In this document: piece by piece, positions 1 through 5,942 of the stretch
How positions within the stretch are numbered: position 1 is the stretch's first letter
Layout: every line of letters begins with the position of its first letter
DNA from: Candidatus Hodarchaeota archaeon
GTDB taxonomy: Archaea; Asgardarchaeota; Heimdallarchaeia; Hodarchaeales; Hodarchaeaceae
Assembly (NCBI GenBank): GCA_016840305.1
Contig: JAEOSP010000264.1
Span: 1-8,882, forward strand
Length of the DNA stretch: 8,882 bases
Direction of reading: 5' to 3'
Notes under the pieces: model-generated
Databases searched by the model: none
Told to the model about the DNA's origin: nothing
What the model saw: only the letters and a program-made list of their open reading frames with translations
Position numbers and translations under genes: made by a program

Positions 1-769
1 AAGCAGGATCAATTGACCAGGGTTCGTTAGTTGCAGCGAGGGTGAGCATCCTTTCAGTTCTCCTTTCAATCCCATCTAGAGACACTAGTAATTCGTTTAC
101 GAGTTGTTTTGCGTGAGTTGTTTCGGTATCACTTCTCTTCCTTCCAATAGCATCAATTTCGTCAAAAAATAATATACTTGGAGCATTTTTATTTGCTGAC
201 TCGAAAGCTGCTCTTATATTCTTCTCACTTTCGCCTACCCATTTGCTGAGAATATCACTAACTCTTAAGGTAATAAATGCTGCTTTACACTCGCCAGCTG
301 AGGCTCGGGCGATGAAAGTCTTTCCACAACCTGGTGGGCCGTAAAATATAATACCCTCACCAGCTTTTTTACCATACATCTTATATAGCTCAGGTTTTTC
401 GAAAGGATATACTATCGCCTTTTTTATCTCCTCTTTTACGGAGTCCATACCACCAACATTTGAGAAGTTGATATCAGGCTTTTCGATAGGAACTATTTCC
501 TTTGCCTCTCCTTCGACACCCTCCTCACCAATTGGTATGATCTTCTTGGGCGGTTTTAAAGCCATGGCTTTACTATAAAAAGTTTCCGCAAAATCCTTTC
601 TCATTTGTACTACATCAGGTTCATCTGGTTCTTTTGAGGACGCTAAATAACTCTCAGCAGCTTTTAAATAAAGTTTTCTAGCGTGTTCTGTTTCTCCTTT
701 TTCTTCTCTTTGCCTAGCCATCTTTGCATAGCCTTTACCCTCACCAGCCAGGGCTGTACCCTTCCCCAT
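1..769 (-). CDS. Vps4/CdvC-like AAA+ ATPase with N-terminal MIT-like domain (3' end cut by window)
   Basis: Known role of the family: a hexameric AAA+ ATPase that pulls on ESCRT-III subunits to remodel or disassemble membrane-constricting filaments. The 256 visible residues start at an ATG at 769, preceded by an AGGCGAT Shine-Dalgarno in the 15-base gap after the ESCRT-III gene. Residues about 1-75 form a helical MIT-like domain, with ARKLYLKAAESYL resembling MIT helix 2. A linker follows, then the AAA large domain from about 100. Walker A is GPPGCGKT (144-151), the pore-loop region is SKWVGESEK (175-183), Walker B is ILFFDEID (199-206), and sensor 1 is AATNEPW with Asn248. The arginine-finger region, the small AAA domain and any Vps4-type beta domain lie outside the window. 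The MIT-like start and the ESCRT-III neighbour favour Vps4/CdvC over a CDC48 or proteasomal ATPase. The gene is co-transcribed with 785-1351. Confidence 0.93.
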   Translation of the reverse strand, partial: MGKGTALAGEGKGYAKMARQREEKGETEHARKLYLKAAESYLASSKEPDEPDVVQMRKDFAETFYSKAMALKPPKKIIPIGEEGVEGEAKEIVPIEKPDINFSNVGGMDSVKEEIKKAIVYPFEKPELYKMYGKKAGEGIIFYGPPGCGKTFIARASAGECKAAFITLRVSDILSKWVGESEKNIRAAFESANKNAPSILFFDEIDAIGRKRSDTETTHAKQLVNELLVSLDGIERRTERMLTLAATNEPWSIDPA

Positions 770-784
770 AAAATCGCCTTTTAT

Positions 785-1351
785 TTACTCATTTTGTTTC
801 TGTTCTTTCTTGATTTTCTCTTCTAGCTCTGTAGTTACCGCTTCTTCACCTTTCAGTTCTGCCATTAACTCCGCTCTTAAAGATTCCTGGGCCTCAGTTG
901 CTTCAACAGAACCAGTAGCCATTGCATCCATTGTATTTGATATCATTTCACTAGCCGTATTTAGCTTTTCCATTGACACCCTTACGTTTGTCACTGCTTT
1001 TTCTAATTGTTCATTATCAATGCCCATCTTATCTTGATATTTCATAAGTTCTGTGCCTATCTCAACCACATCTTTGAGACCTTCCTGCATCTCGACCATA
1101 TCGGTCATGCTTGTGGACATCTCCACCATATTCACAATCGCAGTGGTTTGGCCCTGTAACATCGAATACCGTCTTGATGTTGTTCTAAATCCTCTTTCGT
1201 CTCCAGAGCGGAGAGATTTTTTTGCTTCATCTCTTGCCTGGTCTTGTTTTGATTTTAATTGCTTTTCTCTCTTTTCAAGCTTCGATTGGGCAATGCTTAA
1301 TTTCGTCTTCAATTCCTCTGGTGATAATTTCTCTTTTCTAAACAATCCCAT
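785..1351 (-). CDS. ESCRT-III (Snf7/CdvB-like) filament protein
   Basis: A 188-residue protein that is helical throughout, close to the size of Snf7-family ESCRT-III subunits. The family polymerises on membranes and drives constriction or scission in cell division and vesicle formation. It opens with MGLFRK, much like eukaryotic CHMP/Snf7 starts. A basic N-terminal half (residues 5-65) contains the helical hairpin; the middle (65-145) is Met-rich with the spacing seen in helices 2-3, including a NMVEM / DMVEM / DVVEI periodicity at 74-98. The C-terminal part is acidic. Residues 158-167 (LRAELMAELK) resemble the MIM1 motif that binds MIT domains, but with one residue more than the strict consensus. 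No winged helix of the Sulfolobus CdvB type is present. The start at 1351 has a GGGGG Shine-Dalgarno 6 bases upstream. The gene is followed after 15 bases by the Vps4-like ATPase, its expected partner. Confidence 0.9.
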   Translation of the reverse strand: MGLFRKEKLSPEELKTKLSIAQSKLEKREKQLKSKQDQARDEAKKSLRSGDERGFRTTSRRYSMLQGQTTAIVNMVEMSTSMTDMVEMQEGLKDVVEIGTELMKYQDKMGIDNEQLEKAVTNVRVSMEKLNTASEMISNTMDAMATGSVEATEAQESLRAELMAELKGEEAVTTELEEKIKKEQKQNE

Positions 1352-1363
1352 GTACTTCCCCCA
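1352..1363 (-). promoter_or_regulatory. Ribosome binding site of the ESCRT-III gene
   Basis: The minus strand reads TGGGGGAAGTACATG. A run of five G bases ends 6 bases before the ATG at 1351, which supports this start for the ESCRT-III gene. Confidence 0.6.
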
Positions 1364-1381
1364 TTCAGCTAATGAATTGGG
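1360..1381. promoter_or_regulatory. Imperfect palindrome across the predicted transcription start (possible operator)
   Basis: ATTCA (1363-1367) and TGAAT (1373-1377) are perfect inverted arms around GCTAA. Outer arms CCC (1360-1362) and GGG (1379-1381) extend the symmetry with one extra T on one side. The site lies between the TATA box and the start codon and overlaps the ribosome binding site, so a bound repressor would block transcription or the leader could fold over the ribosome site. Function is inferred from symmetry and position only. Confidence 0.35.
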
Positions 1382-1382
1382 T

Positions 1383-1397
1383 ATTTATATAGGTTTC
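1383..1397 (-). promoter_or_regulatory. TATA box and BRE-like element of the ESCRT-III/Vps4 operon
   Basis: The minus strand reads GAAACCTATATAAATA: an archaeal TATA box (TATATAAAT, 1391-1383) directly preceded by a purine/A-rich BRE-like GAAAC. With the usual spacing of about 25-27 bases, transcription would start near 1360-1364, giving a short leader that just includes the GGGGG ribosome binding site. This is the best promoter match in the window. It indicates that the ESCRT pair has its own promoter even though the genes upstream share its strand. Confidence 0.7.
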
Positions 1398-1405
1398 TGT
1401 GAATT

Positions 1406-1450
1406 AATAATATAAAAAAAACAAATATTTTTTGAATATGTTATATTATT
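1406..1450. repeat. 10-bp perfect inverted repeat in the promoter-upstream spacer
   Basis: AATAATATAA at 1406-1415 is the exact reverse complement of TTATATTATT at 1441-1450, with 25 bases between. A second weaker pair, ATTTATT (1474-1480) and AATAAAT (1492-1498), lies further upstream. Both are pure A/T in a 189-base AT-rich spacer (1352-1540), so chance is a real possibility. Otherwise that spacer holds only the promoter and the T run. Confidence 0.35.
1414..1421 (-). terminator. Oligo-T run, possible terminator of the upstream transcript
   Basis: The minus strand has eight consecutive T bases about 120 bases downstream of the stop of gene 1541-2338, and upstream of the next promoter. Archaeal RNA polymerase terminates at such T runs without needing a hairpin. 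The run lies in the loop of a 10-bp AT-only inverted repeat (1406-1415 with 1441-1450). The surrounding DNA is very AT-rich, so the call is tentative. Confidence 0.35.
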
Positions 1451-1540
1451 TATCTATACTCCCCAAAGACATAATTTATTACATAAAATACAATAAATAT
1501 CAACTATAATCGGATTTAGTTCTTTTTTTTAAATCACATA

Positions 1541-2338
1541 TTAATCCCCTCGTTCTTTTTTCGATTTTATATTCGATTTACTCACAACACTATCCTTAAT
1601 CTCCACCTTATCCCCACCCACATAATCCCCTACATGAAGCGTGTCCACAACTATACCTCTTTTAGCAAGTTCGGCTCTTCTCTCGAAATCTGATTTCATT
1701 TCTTCAGGTGTTGGTGGCCTACCGGTTTTTATCCCCTGGGGTAAAAGCTCCCCTGTTTTGTATATATTTTCAAATAACATGTAGCCGAACTTCCCCTCAG
1801 GTGGAATTGCAGAAGCCAATCTAAGAGCGTATTCAGCCTGCCTATATTTCCCTTCAGCCATTGAAAGAATACTATCAGCGATATGTGTAGCGGTTCCAAC
1901 CTCGAATTTCCTGACATCGTTTGCATATTTAATTGCATTCTCTCTTTTATCCATTCTGAGTGATAACCGTGCTGCACCAACATACCCTAACAATGAATAC
2001 CAATATTTATTAGATTCCGTCTTGTCTCCTATAAATAACGCATATAAAATTCCAAAAATTAAACAGAAACCGATTCCTGCTACAATTGGCCCAATTGTTA
2101 GGTACAATATTTTATTAATCATGGGTGTTTCGGGTTGAGCTGCTTGAAAACCATTCGTTAATATCCCTATAATGAACCCTATTACGAAAAATACTTTAAA
2201 AAATCTCGACCATTTGTATCCCTTTTGGGTTTTCGGACTAACTCGTATGCACTTCTCTTTATAAATTGAGAGGGCTTCTGCTGGGTTTTTGTCCTCAAGT
2301 TTAACCGCTTTATTATAATCATCTTTAATCTTGGTCAT
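1541..2338 (-). CDS. Two-TM protein with TPR-like helices and C-terminal DSVV tag
   Basis: I do not recognise a named family. Starting from the ATG at 2338 (265 residues), residues 1-40 are a helical pair with PAEALSIYKEKC, resembling a TPR or MIT-type helix. Two membrane segments follow at about 45-62 and 77-103. A soluble helical stretch at about 111-198 has TPR-like composition (ENAIKYANDVRKF, KYRQAEYALRLASAIPP). The C-terminus (236-257) carries GDYVGGDKVEIKDSVV, then a short basic tail. This tag is shared with three other proteins in the window. A TTG at 2347 is an in-frame alternative start; AGGATC lies about 10 bases before the ATG. The gene begins 36 bases after the stop of 2375-4240 and is probably co-transcribed with it. 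Membrane location is supported; function is unknown, and a scaffold role is inference from context. Confidence 0.8.
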   Translation of the reverse strand: MTKIKDDYNKAVKLEDKNPAEALSIYKEKCIRVSPKTQKGYKWSRFFKVFFVIGFIIGILTNGFQAAQPETPMINKILYLTIGPIVAGIGFCLIFGILYALFIGDKTESNKYWYSLLGYVGAARLSLRMDKRENAIKYANDVRKFEVGTATHIADSILSMAEGKYRQAEYALRLASAIPPEGKFGYMLFENIYKTGELLPQGIKTGRPPTPEEMKSDFERRAELAKRGIVVDTLHVGDYVGGDKVEIKDSVVSKSNIKSKKERGD

Positions 2339-2362
2339 TATTACCAATGATCCTACTATTTC

Positions 2363-2378
2363 TTAGATATAGATCTAA
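2363..2378 (-). other. Small hairpin over the stop codon between two genes
   Basis: TTAGAT (2363-2368) and ATCTAA (2373-2378) are perfect inverted arms around a 4-base loop. The hairpin covers the TAG stop of gene 2375-4240 and sits just before the ribosome binding region of the next gene. It may tune translation or be an RNA processing point; the stem is short and may be chance. Confidence 0.25.
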
Positions 2379-4240
2379 ATTTTTATTAAAGTTGTTGGAG
2401 GATTATTACGCATGGGTATTGGAGCTGACAGAACATTATTGACTTCTTTTATTAATTGTTCGGCTTGACTCTTTGAAATCCATGATAACGATTTAATTTT
2501 ATTAACCCAAAGTTCTTCAAGATTGTTAAGTGGTTCTGTCAGTAAATCTACTACCTTTTGTGAATGAAATGATCGAACGGATATGTCATATCTTGCGTGG
2601 TTAGAAACAGTATTACGAATATTTTCAAATTGGTTTGCTAAATTTATGCATTTTTGTTGCCTCGGGTTAATATAAGAACTCCCAATAAAAAATATTATTC
2701 CAGGCAATCCTACAATCACTATGAGATTAGTAATACAGATACCTGTTTCAAATACAAATAATGGAATAATTCCTGCAAGAGCAAGTAATAAATATATAAT
2801 GAAAGGAATCCCAATACATAGTTGACCTACCCTTGCCTTCGTTATAGATTTCTTATTTGAGATAAAATCATTAATAATGTCCTTGTAATTTTCTGCTGTA
2901 TCTTCAATGAATCCAGGTATAGATTTCAATTCAGATCGCCATTTCTCTATTATTTCCGAATTTTCAAACGCTCCATCTCTAAATTGTATTTCAGCTTTTT
3001 TTCTGATCCTATCCTTTCCTGGATCGGAAAAGACAGCGGACAATTGAGTTTTGTCTAATTTAAAAGATTCCGTATCAGTTAACGATAATAAATTATTTCG
3101 AGATTCTTCAAATAATTCCGGTAAAAAATAGCAATGTGAATATAATCTAATTCCTTCAACATAATTAGCAAGGCTTTCTGAAAATATTCCAAAATCTTTA
3201 AAGAAGGATTCCTCTGGGTATTTATCGCGTGCTTTATAACAAATTGAACTTGCTGTAATGATATAATTTTCGGCGTCTTCTAATTTTTGACTTGATAAGG
3301 GGTAACTAATTTCATTATTTTTAACTGCACTACACACTTTTTCCAGAGAAATTAAACCCCATAATAGCTTGGCAACAGCTCTAAGTTTTATTGATTGTCT
3401 TTCACCCTCGTCCTCATCTTGTTTGTTTCCTGCAAGTTCCATGATGTAAGGGTTCTTTGGTAATTTTGATACAGTCATTATAATTTCAATATATTCTTCA
3501 TGGGCCAAACCATATTCGATTTCTCTACCTATTGCTTCGATTGGTATGTAGGGTGTCGAAACCATTGGTTTCTCCATAAATTGACTAATAGTTAAAAATT
3601 TATCTGCAAGATAATCTATAACATCTCTCTGGTAAACATAACTTCGAATCTTCGCATCCTTGAAATCCCCTCTTTCTATTCTTGATATTATATTTCTATG
3701 CGAAGTTAGCATTTTTTGAGCATTGGAAAGTGCTTCTTCATAGGGTGTTATATGACCACATTTATCGCATGTGATTTTAATCGAATTTAAATTAGATATG
3801 GTTGTTTGGTTTTCTGTTAAATAAAGAGCTTCAGTACATTTTGGATTTGAGCAAATGAGATATTCAAATCCTCTTTTCACAAATGTTGCAGTTATCTTTT
3901 GTATCTGATTTATAGTGGATTTATGAATAACAGAATCTTTTATAGCCTGTTGTGAAGACAATTGTTGCAAATCTTGAAATAATTTGGAGGTGTCATCCGC
4001 GGTTCCTAAGATTCTATCTACCTTAGTTAAACTCTCCTGTGTTATTGTTGAGCGAACTGTTACACTATCGGATATTGATTGATTACCTCCATGCCCTCTT
4101 GTAGATTGTTCAATTTCGGATCTTTGAATTACACTGTCATTTATTTTTACTTGATTGGAAGATAAGTTAAATTCACAAAATGGGCATACTTTCCATTCAG
4201 CTTCAATTGATTTTTTACAGTTCGGGCATTTTTCTATCAT
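2375..4240 (-). CDS. Zinc-ribbon membrane protein with three tandem DSVV tags
   Basis: A 621-residue protein without a family I can name. Residues 1-25 are a zinc ribbon (Cys5, Cys8, Cys19, Cys22). Three copies of the tag follow: VKINDSVIQRSEI (31-43), SISDSVTVRSTI (55-66) and AIKDSVIHKSTI (99-110). A second zinc-ribbon-like motif uses Cys130, Cys135, Cys158 and Cys161. About 300 mostly helical residues come next (171-470), with a repeat-like helical character. Two closely spaced membrane segments at about 475-497 and 499-521 form a hairpin, and a helical tail ends the protein. With both termini on the same side of the membrane, the ribbons and tags probably face the cytoplasm. The ATG at 4240 follows a G-rich AGGGGAAAAGGG sequence. 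A TATA-like element lies about 40 bases upstream, so this gene may head a unit with 1541-2338. The function is unknown. Confidence 0.85.
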   Translation of the reverse strand: MIEKCPNCKKSIEAEWKVCPFCEFNLSSNQVKINDSVIQRSEIEQSTRGHGGNQSISDSVTVRSTITQESLTKVDRILGTADDTSKLFQDLQQLSSQQAIKDSVIHKSTINQIQKITATFVKRGFEYLICSNPKCTEALYLTENQTTISNLNSIKITCDKCGHITPYEEALSNAQKMLTSHRNIISRIERGDFKDAKIRSYVYQRDVIDYLADKFLTISQFMEKPMVSTPYIPIEAIGREIEYGLAHEEYIEIIMTVSKLPKNPYIMELAGNKQDEDEGERQSIKLRAVAKLLWGLISLEKVCSAVKNNEISYPLSSQKLEDAENYIITASSICYKARDKYPEESFFKDFGIFSESLANYVEGIRLYSHCYFLPELFEESRNNLLSLTDTESFKLDKTQLSAVFSDPGKDRIRKKAEIQFRDGAFENSEIIEKWRSELKSIPGFIEDTAENYKDIINDFISNKKSITKARVGQLCIGIPFIIYLLLALAGIIPLFVFETGICITNLIVIVGLPGIIFFIGSSYINPRQQKCINLANQFENIRNTVSNHARYDISVRSFHSQKVVDLLTEPLNNLEELWVNKIKSLSWISKSQAEQLIKEVNNVLSAPIPMRNNPPTTLIKI

Positions 4241-4272
4241 AACCCTTTTCCCCTACGAATCCTTAAACTCTT

Positions 4273-4392
4273 TCACAATATAAATAAGCATTGTGACTTC
4301 CCCCTATCCAACTTTGTATTACAATAAGGACAAAACTTTGGTGTTTTCTTGTATTTGTTGTAGTTATCATATCGGTCACCGAACCCAATTCC
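4273..4392 (-). other. In-frame zinc-ribbon-like extension after the TGA stop of gene 4393-5853
   Basis: Directly after the TGA at 4395-4393 the same frame stays open for 39 codons to a TGA at 4275-4273. It reads a Tyr/Asn/Lys-rich linker, then TPKFCPYCNTKLDRGKSQC, which is the first half of a zinc ribbon plus one further Cys. The fourth Cys is missing. There is no ATG or GTG in this frame that could start it as a separate gene. It is therefore either a lost C-terminal domain of the upstream gene, cut off by a nonsense change, or is reached by readthrough. The 3' end of the segment also overlaps the TATA-like element of the next gene. Confidence 0.5.
4277..4287 (-). promoter_or_regulatory. 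TATA-like element ahead of the zinc-ribbon gene
   Basis: The minus strand reads CTTATTTATATTG, with TTTATATT at 4284-4277. Its centre lies about 41 bases before the ATG at 4240, which would place transcription start near 4254 with a leader of about 14 bases. A suitable match in a 152-base gap, but in AT-rich DNA such matches are common. Confidence 0.45.
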
Positions 4393-5853
4393 TCATTTTC
4401 CTCGAACAAACGTATACTTATCCTTCTCCCCGATTAACCTGTATACTAAATTTCTCTCCTCATAGCTTTTTAACATCGCCTCCATTTCTTTTTTTCCAAA
4501 ATTCAATTTCTCTCGCAAATCCCTTACAGTGAACACCTCTTCCTTATCAGAAATATCAATAAGGATCTCCTTCATGTTCCTTGGCTCACCTTTGATTTTA
4601 AACCATTCTGAAAAAAACTCGGTTTTCATGTCATTTTTATTGTAGATTAATCTATTATCTTCTAAGTTGTATATATATACCGAGCAATAGGGGTGTTTAA
4701 ATGCTTCTAAAGTTGAAATCACATTCTTATCATCCAATTTATCAAGTACATAGCACTTGCTTATGAATTTCTTTGATTTACTTGCTGCACTCGCGTCACC
4801 CAAGATTAATTGTTTTGAATTTGAAATGAACTGTTTTTCAAATTCTTTGTGATAAACGCAAACTATCCTCAACTGCTCTTTTATTAACTTTTCAGAGATT
4901 TTTCCAATCACTTCTGATTTCACAGGATTTAGCTCTACCTTCCAATCATTATCCTTAAGATAATATCCTAAGGGAGAGTATTCAGGCTTATTGACTCTCA
5001 TCATTGCATCTACATTGCTTATATAACTTGTGGCTTTCAATGCGTATTCCTTTTCCCACTGTTCAATAGCCACTTGCTTTATCTTTACTATTCTATCTTC
5101 TTCTTCCTTTTTCTTCACCATTAACTTTTTTTGCTCCTCGTCCCGTTTATTTACCTCTACTTCAAGCTTTTTCATCTCTTTTTCTAACTTTTTAGCCTCT
5201 AAATCCAACTCAGCTTTCCTTTTTTCTTTCTCCTTTCTTTTTGTCTCCATTTTCATTTTCTTTGCTTCTTGTTCTGCCTTTTTTGCTTGGGCCTTTACTT
5301 TCTTTCGCTCTTCTTTTATTTTTTTCGCTTCAGCTTTTAATCTTTTTTTCTCTTGTTCTTTTTTTTGCTTTTCTAATTCCAAGATTTTAATTTCACTTTC
5401 TCTGCGTTGAGCTTCCAATTCCAATTTTCGCCTTTCCTCTGCGAACTTTTTATACTCAATCTCTGCAATTTCCTTTTGTCTTTTTTCTTCCTCTATCCTC
5501 CTTGTATCAATCTTCTCTTTTAAATTAGCGACATCTTTTTCAAGTTCTGTAATGTATCTAGGATCATTGAGCTTAGGTTGGATAATCTGAACTTCATATT
5601 CGAAGCCCCTAATATCCATAGTACTTAACAATTTATTTAGCTCCTTAAGCTTCATTAATGCACCCTCATAAAGTTCAAATTCCGTCTCAGCAGTTTTTAG
5701 GTCGCCGTTAATAACCTTATTAAGAGGAGTAATTATAAAGCCATTCTTCTCCCAGACCTCCATTTTCTCTTTAAGAATATATCTTCTTTCCTCTTCCCAT
5801 CTTTCAGCTTCTCTTTCGTCTGAAATTTGTTCAATTAATGATTTTTTCACCAC
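4393..5853 (-). CDS. Charged coiled-coil protein with C-terminal winged-helix-like domain
   Basis: A 486-residue protein from a GTG start, with no family I can name. Residues 1-100 are helical, with the pattern W-x3-GF...L...GD...F-x-x-YE...L...GFE, which resembles helical segments I recall from other archaeal coiled-coil proteins. Residues about 100-265 are an almost unbroken Lys/Glu-rich coiled coil, which makes the plus strand there nearly pure pyrimidine. A mixed domain (270-430) follows, then a probable winged helix at 436-486 (FTVRDLREKLNFGKKEMEAMLKSYEERN read across its two helices). No membrane segment is seen. An ATG at 5922 would add 23 residues, but a strong GGGGG ribosome site lies before the GTG. 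Coiled coil plus winged helix is a layout compatible with a bridging scaffold, as winged helices serve in ESCRT-II and CdvB, but this link is only inference. The frame continues into a zinc-ribbon-like stretch after the TGA. Confidence 0.82.
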   Translation of the reverse strand: MVKKSLIEQISDEREAERWEEERRYILKEKMEVWEKNGFIITPLNKVINGDLKTAETEFELYEGALMKLKELNKLLSTMDIRGFEYEVQIIQPKLNDPRYITELEKDVANLKEKIDTRRIEEEKRQKEIAEIEYKKFAEERRKLELEAQRRESEIKILELEKQKKEQEKKRLKAEAKKIKEERKKVKAQAKKAEQEAKKMKMETKRKEKEKRKAELDLEAKKLEKEMKKLEVEVNKRDEEQKKLMVKKKEEEDRIVKIKQVAIEQWEKEYALKATSYISNVDAMMRVNKPEYSPLGYYLKDNDWKVELNPVKSEVIGKISEKLIKEQLRIVCVYHKEFEKQFISNSKQLILGDASAASKSKKFISKCYVLDKLDDKNVISTLEAFKHPYCSVYIYNLEDNRLIYNKNDMKTEFFSEWFKIKGEPRNMKEILIDISDKEEVFTVRDLREKLNFGKKEMEAMLKSYEERNLVYRLIGEKDKYTFVRGK

Positions 5854-5864
5854 GGTTATCCCCC
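5854..5864 (-). promoter_or_regulatory. Ribosome binding site that favours the GTG start at 5853
   Basis: The minus strand reads AAGGGGGATAACCGTGGTG. The G run ends 6 bases before the first GTG. No comparable sequence precedes the upstream in-frame ATG at 5922, so the shorter protein is preferred. Confidence 0.6.
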
Positions 5865-5942
5865 TTATTGTTATTATATCCGTTAAATTAATTTTATTAG
5901 CTCTCAAACTACAAATATTCAATTTTGTCTACAATTTTCCTT

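Noticed and set aside
810..1415. Plus-strand open frames opposite the ESCRT-III gene
   Set aside because: They are antisense to a clear Snf7-family gene, have Ser/Phe-rich low-complexity translations, and lack ribosome sites or domain patterns.
1729..1983. Second minus-strand frame inside gene 1541-2338
   Set aside because: It overlaps a frame with membrane segments and the shared tag, and shows no pattern of its own.
4293..4532. Plus-strand open frame across the gap between two genes
   Set aside because: Its sequence is antisense to the end of the coiled-coil gene and to the zinc-ribbon-like extension, and it has no ribosome site.
5030..5410. Plus-strand open frame rich in Phe and Ser
   Set aside because: It is the complement of the Lys/Glu coiled-coil codons; the composition follows from the opposite strand.
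5080..5500. Long pyrimidine-rich tract on the plus strand as a structural or regulatory element
   Set aside because: It is explained by Lys and Glu codons of the coiled coil on the minus strand.
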